In this document: positions 52,126 to 61,257 of the stretch, piece after piece | Numbering within the stretch: position 1 is the stretch's first letter | Layout: each line of letters starts with the position of its first letter | NCBI GenBank assembly: GCA_017643025.1 | Contig: JAEPOG010000002.1 | Location: 186,001-250,000 of the forward strand | Length of the DNA: 64,000 bases | Direction: 5' to 3' | DNA from: Rhizobiaceae bacterium | GTDB taxonomy: Bacteria > Pseudomonadota > Alphaproteobacteria > Rhizobiales > Rhizobiaceae | The notes under the pieces: generated by a model | Databases searched by the model: none | Told to the model about the DNA's origin: nothing | The model's input: the letters and a program-made list of their open reading frames with translations, nothing else | Position numbers and translations under genes: made by a program

Positions 52126-52335
52126 TTGGCTGACCAAAACAACGATGGTGACGGGGAATCGAAGCGGATTCTCGAACGCGTGAACAGCCAGATGGGCGCA
52201 AGCGCCTCGCGCGGCGGGGACGACCCCAATGACTGGCCGGAATATTGGGGCAAGCGTATCGGCCGCGCACTTGGGTTCGCGTTCCTGCTGGTGGTCATCT
52301 ACTGGCTCTATCAGTTGATCACCGGGACGGGCTGA
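52126..52335 (+). CDS. Small single-pass membrane protein, hypothetical
   Basis: A 69-residue protein with a polar, acidic N-terminal half ([19 protein letters not shown]) and one membrane helix near the C-terminus ([18 protein letters not shown]). The start is a TTG at 52126 placed behind GGAGAG; longer frames upstream run into the palindromes. It precedes pdxY by 4 nt and is likely in the same operon. Unknown function. Confidence 0.6.
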   Translation: MADQNNDGDGESKRILERVNSQMGASASRGGDDPNDWPEYWGKRIGRALGFAFLLVVIYWLYQLITGTG

Positions 52336-52339
52336 AAGC

Positions 52340-53224
52340 ATGAGCGTTGGCGGAAACGACCAGCCGCGGGCGGTCATCGTCATATCGAGCCATGTCGTGC
52401 GGGGCACGGTCGGCAACAGGGCGATGGTATTCGCGCTGGAAACCCTTGGCTTTCCGGTCTGGGCGGTGCCGACGGTCACCCTTTCGTGGCATCCCGGGCA
52501 CGGCCCTTCGACGCGCATCGTGCCGCCGCTGGAAGATTTCGCGGCGCTGCTGCGCGATCTCGAAGGCGCCAAATGGCTGGGCGAGGTGGCCGGCGTGCTG
52601 TCCGGCTATCTCGGCGAGGCCGGCCAGGCGGAGGCGGTGGCGTCGCTCGTCCGCAAGGTAAAAGCCACCAATCCCGACGCTTTCTATCTCTGCGATCCGG
52701 TGATGGGCGACCAGGGCGGGCTCTACGTACCCGAGGAAGTGGCTGCGGCGCAGCGCGACCGGCTGATGCCGCTGGCAGATGTCGCGACGCCTAACCGCTA
52801 CGAGCTCGAATGGATGACGGGCGTGAAGCTGGAAACACCGGCGGCGGTCGCCGAGGCGGCGCTCGATGCCGGGCCGCCGACGATGCTGGTGACTTCCAGC
52901 CCGGCGCAGATGCCGCGCGGCACCGGCAATCTGCTGCTCACGCCCGACGCTGCGATGATTGCAGAGCACCGCGTCATCGAGCGCCCGCCAAACGGGCTGG
53001 GCGACCTGACCGCGGCGCTTTTCCTTGCGCGGCTGCTCGACGGACAGAACGCCCAGAATGCGCTGCAGACCACGACGGAGTCCGTGTTCGAGGTGCTGGC
53101 GCGCGCCGCCAAACGCGGCGCCGACGAACTGACGCTCGAAACGGACGCGCAGAGCCTGTCGCATCCTATGGCGATGGTGCAGACGCGATTCCTCACCTAT
53201 CCGGGCGGCGGCCGCAGGGCATGA
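52340..53224 (+). CDS. pdxY: Pyridoxal kinase
   Basis: The 294-residue kinase phosphorylates pyridoxal to PLP in the salvage pathway. Visible features are [17 protein letters not shown] at the start, [16 protein letters not shown], the [13 protein letters not shown] region and the anion-hole segment [16 protein letters not shown]. It follows the small membrane protein gene by 4 nt and precedes the DUF429 gene by 7 nt. Confidence 0.92.
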   Translation: MSVGGNDQPRAVIVISSHVVRGTVGNRAMVFALETLGFPVWAVPTVTLSWHPGHGPSTRIVPPLEDFAALLRDLEGAKWLGEVAGVLSGYLGEAGQAEAVASLVRKVKATNPDAFYLCDPVMGDQGGLYVPEEVAAAQRDRLMPLADVATPNRYELEWMTGVKLETPAAVAEAALDAGPPTMLVTSSPAQMPRGTGNLLLTPDAAMIAEHRVIERPPNGLGDLTAALFLARLLDGQNAQNALQTTTESVFEVLARAAKRGADELTLETDAQSLSHPMAMVQTRFLTYPGGGRRA

Positions 53225-53231
53225 AGCGGCG

Positions 53232-53996
53232 ATGAGCGCTGCCGCAGGCGTGGACGGTTGCCGCGCCGGCTGGATCGTGGCCTTCGGAGAGCCGTCGGCT
53301 CAGCCGCGCATTGGTATCTTCCGGCGTTTCGACGAACTGGTCGATGCGCTTCCGGATGATGCGGTGATCGCGGTCGACATGCCGATCGGCCTGCCGGACA
53401 GATGCGGCGCTGGTGGCCGTGGCCCGGAAGGGCTGGTGCGGCCCCTGCTCGGCATGCGGCAGTCGAGCGTATTCTCGATACCTTCCCGCAAGGCGGTCTA
53501 CGCGACCGAGGGCTGGCAGATCGGTTCCGACGCCGGTCCTGATGAAGGCTGGGCCGCGGCGCACCGGCATGCGAGCGAAGTCGCACGGCAGACGTCTGAC
53601 CCGCCGCGCGGCGTCTCCATCCAGGCCTTCGGACTATTCGCCAAGATCCGCGAAATCGACACCCTGCTGCGCGAGCGCGACGGCCTGGCGGAGCGCGTAT
53701 TCGAATCGCATCCGGAGCTGTGCTTCTGGCGGCTCAACGGCCATCGGGCGCTCGACATGCCGAAGAAGGTGAAAGGCGTCATCCATCAGCCCGGTATGGC
53801 CGAGCGGCGGGCGCTTCTGTATGCCGTAGGGATCGAAGCCGACCTGTCTCCCCCTCGCGGCGCGGGTGAGGACGATCTGCTCGACGCATTGGCCGTGCTG
53901 ACGGCCGCCCGCAACCGGATTGAAGGCAAGAGCCTTTGCTTTTCTGACGCGCCAGGGCGCGATTCTCACAGCCTGCCGATCTGCATTACTTGCTGA
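53232..53996 (+). CDS. DUF429 family protein (predicted nuclease)
   Basis: The 254-residue protein starts AAGVDGCRAGWIVAF and has AVDMPIGLP, PSRKAV, ESHPELCFWRLNG and the acidic EDDLLDALAVLTAA, the usual DUF429 pattern with RNase-H-like acidic residues. It is a predicted nuclease of unknown target. It follows pdxY closely on the same strand. Confidence 0.87.
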   Translation: MSAAAGVDGCRAGWIVAFGEPSAQPRIGIFRRFDELVDALPDDAVIAVDMPIGLPDRCGAGGRGPEGLVRPLLGMRQSSVFSIPSRKAVYATEGWQIGSDAGPDEGWAAAHRHASEVARQTSDPPRGVSIQAFGLFAKIREIDTLLRERDGLAERVFESHPELCFWRLNGHRALDMPKKVKGVIHQPGMAERRALLYAVGIEADLSPPRGAGEDDLLDALAVLTAARNRIEGKSLCFSDAPGRDSHSLPICITC

Positions 53997-54051
53997 AATG
54001 CGGCGGCCAATCGCAATTGCCGCTGCCGGCATTAGCGGTTAAAGCACCGGC

Positions 54052-54696
54052 ATGACGCACCTTCCCGAGAAACTGGCCGACGGCTATCGCAGCTTCATGG
54101 CCGGACGCTACACGTCCGAGCGCGACCGCTACCGGACGCTGGCCCGCGAGGGCCAGGAACCACATACCATGGTGATTGCCTGCTGCGATTCGCGGGCGGC
54201 ACCGGAATTGATCTTCGATGCCGGGCCGGGCGAGCTCTTCGTGGTGCGCAACGTCGCCAACCTCGTTCCGCCCTACGAACCGGACGGCCAGTTTCACGGC
54301 ACGTCGGCGGCGCTGGAGTTTGCGGTTCAGAGCCTGAAGGTCAGCAGCATTCTCGTGCTGGGTCACGGCCGCTGCGGCGGCATCAGCGCCGCTTTGTCCC
54401 CTGATGCGCCGCCGCTGTCGCCGGGCGATTTCATCGGCCGGTGGATGAAGCTCGTCTCGCCTGCCGCCGAAGCGGTCTCCGGCAACGAATTGATGACGGT
54501 GTCGGAGCGGCAAACGGCGCTGGAACGCATCTCGATCCGCTATTCGATCGCCAATCTGCGGACGTTTCCATGCGTGCAGATCCTGGAGAAGAAGGAGCGG
54601 CTCAAGATCTACGGTGCGTGGTTCGACATCTCGACCGGAGAGTTGTGGGTGATGGACCCCGAAACCGGAAATTTCGAGCGTCCGGATATCGACTGA
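54052..54696 (+). CDS. Beta-class carbonic anhydrase
   Basis: The 214-residue enzyme interconverts CO2 and bicarbonate. Zinc ligands and active-site pairs are CDSR (Cys45, Asp46, Arg48) and HGRC (His105 to Cys108). The segment NVANLVPPYEPDGQFHGTSAALEFAV is typical. No signal peptide; it should be cytosolic. It is convergent with the efflux gene, 4 nt apart. Confidence 0.93.
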   Translation: MTHLPEKLADGYRSFMAGRYTSERDRYRTLAREGQEPHTMVIACCDSRAAPELIFDAGPGELFVVRNVANLVPPYEPDGQFHGTSAALEFAVQSLKVSSILVLGHGRCGGISAALSPDAPPLSPGDFIGRWMKLVSPAAEAVSGNELMTVSERQTALERISIRYSIANLRTFPCVQILEKKERLKIYGAWFDISTGELWVMDPETGNFERPDID

Positions 54697-54700
54697 GCGT

Positions 54701-55960
54701 CTATTCCGCCGGCTGCTGGAAGTCCCGCGTCAGTACGACCCGGGCAAGCTCGGGTTCGGGCAGCGTACGCCACCACAGCCAACTGGCGATCGAGATCAGG
54801 CCCATTGCCGGGATGACCGTCGCCATCGCAAGCACCGGATTGCCGAACGACGCCGCGATCAGGCCGCCCACCAGCCCGCCACCCATCTGGAAGAAGCCGC
54901 TGAATGCAGAGGCCGCGCCCGCCATGTGCGGGAACGGCGCAACGGCTGCGGTGGACATGGCCGGCATGATGAAGGCGACGCCGAAGGCGTAGAAGGCGAT
55001 CGGCCCCATCACGTTGAGGTAGCTTGGCTCCTGAACCTGCAGCAGAACCGCCAGCAGTATTGCGCCGACGAGCACGCAGACCATGCCGACGGGCACGATC
55101 CGGAAAGCGCCAAAGCGCGGTATCAGCGGGCGCACGACCAGCCCGCCAACGAAGAAGCTGCCTGACTGCAGCAGCATGCCGATGCCGAATTCGACGGCTG
55201 TCATGCCGACGCGGCTCATCAGCACGAAGGGAAGCAGCGTCGCCTGCGTGTAGAACGCGCCAATGCCGCCGGCCAGCACGAGGCAGGACGACATGAAATA
55301 GCGGTCGGCGAGCAACGTCCGGTACGACCCGAACAACGCCTGAGGCCTGATGCGGGACGGGTCGGGCTTTACCGTTTCCGTCAGGGCGAAGTGGATGATG
55401 GTGACGATGATCGCGCCCGATGCGATCATGAAAATGAATACCGATTCCCAGCCGAACAGGCCCATCAGGACTCCCCCGACGGTGGGCGATAAAGCCGGGC
55501 CGGCGCCCATGATCAGGCCGATGAAGTTCATGACCCGGGCCGATTGGTCGCTCGCGTAGAGGTCTCGCACGATGGCGCGCGAAACGGCGACCCCAACCGC
55601 CGAGCCGACGCCCTGCAAGAACCGCGCTCCGATCAGCGTCTCGATATTGGGCGCCAGGATCGCCACTATGCTGGCGATCAGGTAGATCGACATGAAGGCG
55701 AAGGTGACCGGCTTGCGGCCGAGCCCGTCGGAAAGCGGGCCGCAGAAGAGCTGGGCGACGGCAAAACCGGCGAAATAGAGCGACAGGGTCAGCTTCACCA
55801 TCGACTCGGTGGTCTCGAACGCGCCTACGAGCTCGGTCATCGCCGGGGTGAAAACGGCCATCGAGATCGGGCCGATGGAGACCAGCAGCGCGCAGATCAG
55901 GCCAACGCGCAGCTCCGTCATGGCGGGTGCGGCGCGCACCGTGCCGGGTTGCTGGTTCAT
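54701..55960 (-). CDS. Multidrug efflux MFS transporter, Bcr/CflA family
   Basis: The 419-residue protein has 12 membrane segments and the signature FCGPLSDGLGRKPV (motif A), with ARFLQGVGSAVGVAVSRAIVRD typical of the Bcr/CflA drug/H+ antiporters. It should export hydrophobic or cationic drugs. Its start overlaps the marR stop by 4 nt, so it is probably under MarR control. Confidence 0.92.
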   Translation of the reverse strand: MNQQPGTVRAAPAMTELRVGLICALLVSIGPISMAVFTPAMTELVGAFETTESMVKLTLSLYFAGFAVAQLFCGPLSDGLGRKPVTFAFMSIYLIASIVAILAPNIETLIGARFLQGVGSAVGVAVSRAIVRDLYASDQSARVMNFIGLIMGAGPALSPTVGGVLMGLFGWESVFIFMIASGAIIVTIIHFALTETVKPDPSRIRPQALFGSYRTLLADRYFMSSCLVLAGGIGAFYTQATLLPFVLMSRVGMTAVEFGIGMLLQSGSFFVGGLVVRPLIPRFGAFRIVPVGMVCVLVGAILLAVLLQVQEPSYLNVMGPIAFYAFGVAFIMPAMSTAAVAPFPHMAGAASAFSGFFQMGGGLVGGLIAASFGNPVLAMATVIPAMGLISIASWLWWRTLPEPELARVVLTRDFQQPAE

Positions 55961-56430
55961 GCGGCGTCGCTTTCGGAAGCCGGATTTGCACGGACTTCAA
56001 GGATGTTGGCGCGCGCCGCCTTGAGCGTTGGCACGAGGCGCTTCCACTCGGCCGGGTCGATGCCGCGCGCGGCGTCGGCCGAGACTTCACGGGCGATGGC
56101 CGTCACCTTCGCCATCGTCTCGTCGGCTTCCTCCGTCAGGCGAACGCATTTGGCGCGGCGGTCGGCAGGGTCGGTCTCGCGCGCCACGAGGCCGCGCGCC
56201 TCCAGTCGGTCGATCATGGATGACAGCGTCATCGCCTCGACATTGAGGCGCTCGGCGATGACGCTCTGCCGCTCGCCCTCGGCGCGCGCAATATGGGCCA
56301 GCGTCCGGGCTTCGCCGGCAGTGAGGCCGATGCCGGAAGTTGCGATGCGGCGGTCGAACTCGGCACGCAGCAGGCGCGCAAGGTCGGTCAGCAGAAAGCC
56401 GATGGCGTCGGGGTCTATCGAGCGGTGCAT
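55957..56430 (-). CDS. MarR family transcriptional regulator
   Basis: The 157-residue winged-helix protein has the MarR pattern: GLTAGEARTLAHIARAEGERQSV, then the recognition helix NVEAMTLSSMIDRLEARGLV and the wing RETDPADRRAKCVRLTEEA. It is likely a dimeric repressor of itself and the downstream efflux pump, relieved by ligand. The upstream gap to the M3 peptidase holds a probable promoter but no clear operator that I can define. Confidence 0.93.
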   Translation of the reverse strand: MHRSIDPDAIGFLLTDLARLLRAEFDRRIATSGIGLTAGEARTLAHIARAEGERQSVIAERLNVEAMTLSSMIDRLEARGLVARETDPADRRAKCVRLTEEADETMAKVTAIAREVSADAARGIDPAEWKRLVPTLKAARANILEVRANPASESDAA

Positions 56431-56572
56431 GAGATACTAAGTAACACTTATAATAAGCCACCCTTAATATATACAGGGAGACGCGGTCAAGCCGGTTGCG
56501 AAGGCGTGGCTGCAGTCCTAAATCGACTGGAGCCGCCGTCCGGCCGCTAACCGCAACATCCGGAACCCTCCC

Positions 56573-58630
56573 ATGAGCGCCATCGACCTCGCCGCCCATC
56601 CGCTTACCGCGTGGACGGGCCCGCTCGGCCTGCCTGACTTCACCGCGCTCGAGGACGGCGATTTCGGGCCGGTGTTCGATGCGGCTCTGAAGGCGCACGA
56701 GGCGGAAATCGGGGCGATTGCCGACAGCGGAAACGAGCCCACAATCGACAATACGCTTGTGGCGCTGGAGCTTTCTGGCGAGGCGCTGGGTCATGTGTCG
56801 GCGATATTCTGGTTGCGGGCGGGCGCTCATACGAATGATGCGATCCGGACGCTCGAACGCGAGATCGCGCCGAAGATGGCTAGGCACTATTCGGCAATAT
56901 CCATGAACGCGGCGCTGTTCGGCCGGCTCGACGATCTCTACCAGCGCCGCGAAAGGCTTGGCCTCGATGCCGAGACGCTGCGGGTGCTCGAAAAAACGTG
57001 GAAGCGCTTCGTGCGCGCCGGCGCGAAGCTTGTCGACGCCGACAAGGTGCGGCTTGCGGCGATCAACGAGGAACTGGCTCAACTGGGCGCTGCCTTCAGC
57101 CAGAACGTGCTGGCCGACGAGGGGAGTTGGGCGCTCGTACTTGAAAGGGAAGAAGACCTCGCCGGCCTGCCGCAGTTCCTGCGCTCGGCCATGCGCGGCG
57201 CGGCGGAAGAACGAGGCCATCCCGGCAAGCACGCCGTGACGCTGTCGCGGTCGATCATCGAGCCGTTTCTCACCTATTCGGCGCGGCGCGATCTGCGCGA
57301 GCAGGCGTTCCGCGCCTTCACGAGCCGGGGCGAAAACGGTGGCGAGACCGACAACCGCGAAATCGTCGCGCGCATTCTGGCGCTGCGCGCCGAGAAGGCG
57401 AAGCTGCTCGGCTACGAACACTATGCGGCGCTCAAGCTCGACGACACGATGGCGAAAAATGCCGGTGCCGTGATGGGTCTGTTGGAGCCTGTGTGGGAGA
57501 AGGCCAGGCAAAAGGCGGCGGCCGATCAGGCCGAACTGCAGCGCATCGCCGCGGCACAGGGCAGTAACGAGCCCGTCGCGGCCTGGGACTGGCGCTACTG
57601 GCAGGAGAAGCTGCGGGCGGAAAAATACGCCTTCGACGAGGCCGAGCTGAAACCCTACTTGCAACTCGATCACATAGTCGGGGCGGCGTTCGACGTTGCC
57701 GGGCGGCTGTTCGGCCTCACCTTCGAGGAGCGGACGGATATCGCGGCCTGGCACCCGGACGTGCGGATATTTGAAGTGCGCGATGCGGATGGCAGCTACC
57801 GCGCGACCTTCCTCGCCGACTATTTCAACCGCGCCAGCAAGCGCTCCGGCGCATGGATGAGTTCGCTGGAATCGGCGCACAAGCTGGGCGATGGCGCGCA
57901 ACCGGTCATCTACAACGTCATGAACTTCGCCAAGCCGCCCAAGGGCGAGCCGGCGCTGCTGTCGATGGACGATGCGCGGACCCTGTTCCACGAGTTCGGC
58001 CATGCACTGCACGGAATGCTGTCGGAGGCCACATGGCCGTCGATCTCGGGCACTTCCGTTGCGCGCGACTTCGTCGAGCTCCCCTCGCAGCTCTACGAAC
58101 ACTGGCTGACGGTGCCGGCGGTGCTGGAAAAACACGCACTTCACCACGAAACCGGCGAGCCGATGCCGCCTGAGCTGCTGGAGCGGATGCTCGAAGCCCG
58201 CAATTTCAACGCCGGCTTCGCGACTGTGGAGTTCACGGCGTCGGCGCTTGTCGACATGGCATTCCACTCCATTGCCGATGCCCCATCCGATCCGATTGCG
58301 TTCGAGGCGGAGACGCTCGCCGCGCTCGAAATGCCGGAAGCCATCGCCATGCGCCACCGCACGCCGCATTTTGCGCATGTCTTTTCCGGCGACGGCTACT
58401 CGGCCGGCTACTATTCCTACATGTGGTCGGAAGTGCTCGACGCAGACGCCTTCAAGGCGTTCGAGGAGACCGGCGACATCTTCCATGCCGAAACCGCGCG
58501 CAAGCTGCTCGACCATATCTATTCGGCCGGCGGCACGCGCGATCCGGAAGAGCTCTATCTCGCCTTCAGGGGCAGGATGCCGTCACCGGAGGCGATGATG
58601 GAGAAGCGCGGGCTGGCGGTTTCCGGCTGA
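56573..58630 (+). CDS. M3 family metallopeptidase (oligopeptidase A / Dcp-like)
   Basis: The 685-residue zinc peptidase degrades oligopeptides in the cytosol. The active site is FHEFGHALHGML (His473 and His477, Glu474), with the downstream Glu in ARDFVELPSQLYEHW. Other family segments are LRAEKAKLLGYEHYA and DYFNRASKRSGAWMS. Length is typical. It is divergent from marR. Confidence 0.94.
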   Translation: MSAIDLAAHPLTAWTGPLGLPDFTALEDGDFGPVFDAALKAHEAEIGAIADSGNEPTIDNTLVALELSGEALGHVSAIFWLRAGAHTNDAIRTLEREIAPKMARHYSAISMNAALFGRLDDLYQRRERLGLDAETLRVLEKTWKRFVRAGAKLVDADKVRLAAINEELAQLGAAFSQNVLADEGSWALVLEREEDLAGLPQFLRSAMRGAAEERGHPGKHAVTLSRSIIEPFLTYSARRDLREQAFRAFTSRGENGGETDNREIVARILALRAEKAKLLGYEHYAALKLDDTMAKNAGAVMGLLEPVWEKARQKAAADQAELQRIAAAQGSNEPVAAWDWRYWQEKLRAEKYAFDEAELKPYLQLDHIVGAAFDVAGRLFGLTFEERTDIAAWHPDVRIFEVRDADGSYRATFLADYFNRASKRSGAWMSSLESAHKLGDGAQPVIYNVMNFAKPPKGEPALLSMDDARTLFHEFGHALHGMLSEATWPSISGTSVARDFVELPSQLYEHWLTVPAVLEKHALHHETGEPMPPELLERMLEARNFNAGFATVEFTASALVDMAFHSIADAPSDPIAFEAETLAALEMPEAIAMRHRTPHFAHVFSGDGYSAGYYSYMWSEVLDADAFKAFEETGDIFHAETARKLLDHIYSAGGTRDPEELYLAFRGRMPSPEAMMEKRGLAVSG

Positions 58631-58721
58631 GCCGTTCGTCCACCCGTCGAAGATCTGGGGTTCTGGTTTGGTCTCGCGGACCAGAGCGGCTATGACGGCA
58701 AGGAAACAGGGAGAGGGACGA

Positions 58722-59705
58722 ATGCAGCAGCGCAAGCTCGGCAAGAACGGAAAATCGGTCGGCGCGGTCGGCCTCGGCTGCATGAGTTTCGCCGGCGTCT
58801 ATGGGCCGACCGACATGGCGGAAAGCCACGCGACGCTGGCGCGGGCTCTCGAACTCGGCGTCACGCACCTCGACACCGCCCTGATTTATGGCGTTGGCCA
58901 TTCGGAAGAAGTAATCGGCGCATTCATCAAGGATCATCCGGGCCGGTTTTCGATCGCCACCAAGGGCGGCATTCGCACCGGGCCGAACCGCGAATTCGAC
59001 AATTCGGAAGCCTATCTGCGCGAGTGCCTTGAGGGGTCGCTCAAGCGGCTCGGCGTCGATCACGTCGACCTTTACTACATCCACCGCCGCGACCAGCGCA
59101 TCCCGATCGAGGATGTGGCGGGTACGCTCTCCCGCTTCGTCGAAGAGGGCAAGATCGGCGGCATCGGGTTTTCGGAGATCGCGCCCTCGTCGCTGGAGCG
59201 CGCCGCATCGGTTCACCCGGTCATGGCCGTGCAGAGCGAATATTCGCTGTGGACCCGCCTGCCGGAACTCGGAATGCTGCAGGCCTGCGAGCGGCTGGGC
59301 ACGGCCTTCGTCGCCTTCTCGCCCGTGGCGCGGGGCATGTTCTCGCGCGAACTGCCCAGACTCGAAGTGACCTCGAAAGAGGCGTTCCGCGCCAGCAATC
59401 CGCGTTTCCTGGAACCGAACTTTTCCGCCAATGCAGCCTATTTCGAGCGCTTCAACGAATACGCCAAGGGGAAGGGCGTTGCGCCAGCGACGCTAGCGAT
59501 CGCCTGGGTGCTGCACCAGGGCGACCACGTCATTCCAATCCCCGGAACACGCTCCTCGGCGCATCTCGAAGAGGACGCCGCGGCGGCCGACTACAAACTG
59601 ACGGCGCAGGATATTGCGGAAATCGAGGCGATTCTTCCGGTCGGTTTCGCGCACGGCGCGCGCTACAGCGACAGCCAGTCCGTCGGCCCCGAGGACTATT
59701 GCTGA
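58722..59705 (+). CDS. Aldo/keto reductase
   Basis: The 327-residue NAD(P)H-dependent enzyme carries the AKR catalytic residues Asp51 and Tyr56 in HLDTALIYG, Lys in IATKGG and His in YYIHRRD. The cofactor-binding LHQGDHVIPIPGTRS follows. The ATG at 58722 is preceded by GGGAGAGGG; longer starts lack this. Substrate is unknown. It is convergent with the GST gene. Confidence 0.92.
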   Translation: MQQRKLGKNGKSVGAVGLGCMSFAGVYGPTDMAESHATLARALELGVTHLDTALIYGVGHSEEVIGAFIKDHPGRFSIATKGGIRTGPNREFDNSEAYLRECLEGSLKRLGVDHVDLYYIHRRDQRIPIEDVAGTLSRFVEEGKIGGIGFSEIAPSSLERAASVHPVMAVQSEYSLWTRLPELGMLQACERLGTAFVAFSPVARGMFSRELPRLEVTSKEAFRASNPRFLEPNFSANAAYFERFNEYAKGKGVAPATLAIAWVLHQGDHVIPIPGTRSSAHLEEDAAAADYKLTAQDIAEIEAILPVGFAHGARYSDSQSVGPEDYC

Positions 59706-59711
59706 ATGGGA

Positions 59712-59739
59712 CCCGGCGCGGCCATGCGACCGCGCCGGG
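59712..59739. terminator. Long GC hairpin between convergent genes
   Basis: CCCGGCGCGG and CCGCGCCGGG form a perfect 10-bp stem with an 8-nt loop just after the aldo/keto reductase stop. No T-run follows on either strand, so it is not a classic intrinsic terminator; it may still stabilise mRNA ends or assist Rho-dependent termination. Confidence 0.5.
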
Positions 59740-59751
59740 CACTAGTCCGGA

Positions 59752-60444
59752 TTAGGCCTTCTGCGATCTCACATACTGGATGTAGCCGCGCACGTCGCCG
59801 GCAGGCTCCGAATAGGCCGTACCAAGTTCCTTCTCCATCGACGCCATGAAACTCTTTGCCCAGCCCGGCAGCGGGTAGTCGATGACGGCCAGGAACTCGA
59901 GCGTGGCGGCCAGCCTGATGTCGGCGATCGAGGGCTTTTCGCCGCCGATGAAGGGCTTTCCGTCCATGAAGAACTTATGGAACACGTCGAGCGGCTCGGC
60001 GATGGCGTCGGCCGCCGCCTTTGCGGCAGTCGCCTTGTGGCCGTCATCGAGGTCGGAGGCGCCGACCTCGCCCGGATAAAGCGGGAAGCCGAGGCTCGGA
60101 TAGGTGGCGCGGGCCAGCAGAGGGTAAAGCGTGCCGATGATGTAGAACATGGCGCTGTCGACCATGGCCCGCTTTTCGAGGTTCGACGGGTAGAGGTCGT
60201 CCTTGCCGTGCTTGCTGGCGAGGTACTTCATGATCGCGCAGCTTTCCCAGAGCGCGCCCTTGGGCAGGCTGGAATGCTCGATCATCGGCGTCAGATGCGC
60301 CGGATTCTTGGCCAGGAATTCGGGCGAGCGCGTCTGCCCGTAGACATCGGCCTCCTCGAAATCGAGGCCGGCGGCGCGCACGAAGACGCGCACGCTCATA
60401 TTGTTCACGCTCGGCTTGACGACGTTCAGTTGTATGCCGGCCAT
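59752..60444 (-). CDS. Glutathione S-transferase family protein
   Basis: The 230-residue protein has an N-terminal thioredoxin-like domain (MSVRVFVRAAGLDFEEADVYG) and an all-helical C-terminal domain with GEKPSIADIRLAATLEFL, the GST N-capping region. Catalytic residue and substrate are unclear. The ATG at 60444 follows GGGAGGAA. It lies 22 nt downstream of the VOC gene on the same strand. Confidence 0.87.
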   Translation of the reverse strand: MAGIQLNVVKPSVNNMSVRVFVRAAGLDFEEADVYGQTRSPEFLAKNPAHLTPMIEHSSLPKGALWESCAIMKYLASKHGKDDLYPSNLEKRAMVDSAMFYIIGTLYPLLARATYPSLGFPLYPGEVGASDLDDGHKATAAKAAADAIAEPLDVFHKFFMDGKPFIGGEKPSIADIRLAATLEFLAVIDYPLPGWAKSFMASMEKELGTAYSEPAGDVRGYIQYVRSQKA

Positions 60445-60466
60445 TGTGTTCCTCCCTAGTTGACCG

Positions 60467-61048
60467 TCAGTAGGCTTTCTTCGGTGCCCTGTCGGACGAC
60501 AGGGAATCACGCGAGCGCTTGACCATCGCCTCGATTGCGTCCGCGAGATGGATTTCGGCGATGTTGTAGTCGCCGCGCTCGACCCTGATCTTGTGAGCTT
60601 CCATCAGGACTTCGCCATGGGTGAAGCCGTGCGGTGGCTCGAACCGGTAGGACGCGAGCTCGATCAGCAGGCCGAGCGGGTCTGTGAAATAGATCGAATC
60701 CATGAAGCCGCGATCCTTGACGCCGCTGTGCTTGATGCCGCGCTCGTCGAGCCGCTCCACCGCCTGCAGAAAGGTGACGCGCGACACATTGAAGGCGATG
60801 TGGTGCACGCAGCCGGGTTCGGTCGGCGTGCGGCGCGGGTTGGGCTTGCGCTCGTCGTCGGTGAAAATCGTGATCAGGCGGCCGTCGCCCGGATCGAAAT
60901 AGAGGTGGCTTTCCGAGGCCCGGTCCAGATTGGGCTGCTCGAAAATGAAGGGCATGCCGAGCACGCCTTCCCAGAAATCGATGGAGGTCTGCCGGTCGGC
61001 GCCGACCAGCGTGATGTGATGAACCCCCTGTGACTGCAGTTTGCGCAT
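60467..61048 (-). CDS. VOC family (glyoxalase/dioxygenase fold) protein
   Basis: The 193-residue protein has the vicinal-oxygen-chelate fold: GVHHITLVGADRQTSIDFWEG, then SHLYFDPGDGRLITIF, CVHHIAFNVSRVTF and SIYFTDPLGLLIELAS. The His/Glu pattern is consistent with metal binding. Members include ring-cleaving dioxygenases and glyoxalases; the substrate is unknown. It starts at 61048 after GGAGA and is followed by the GST gene. Confidence 0.88.
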   Translation of the reverse strand: MRKLQSQGVHHITLVGADRQTSIDFWEGVLGMPFIFEQPNLDRASESHLYFDPGDGRLITIFTDDERKPNPRRTPTEPGCVHHIAFNVSRVTFLQAVERLDERGIKHSGVKDRGFMDSIYFTDPLGLLIELASYRFEPPHGFTHGEVLMEAHKIRVERGDYNIAEIHLADAIEAMVKRSRDSLSSDRAPKKAY

Positions 61049-61257
61049 TGATCGTCTCCAAGTCCCGGTCCTGCCCGACGGCGGACCAGGTCGATAGATT
61101 TCCATTCGGTGCTGATTATAGGTCGGACAGCCCGACGTTGCATCGTCGCAGCGTTGACGGTGCGTGCACACTATCGCGGTTGACAGAAAAGCTGTATGTG
61201 CGGCGCAACACGACGCGGCCGGAAGCGGCCGCGGCTCCCAAATCCCAGAGATTCAGC

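Noticed and set aside
56087..58516. An 809-residue open frame antisense to the M3 peptidase gene and marR
   Set aside because: It mirrors codon bias of the GC-rich genes on the other strand, has no domain pattern, and covers two well-supported genes.
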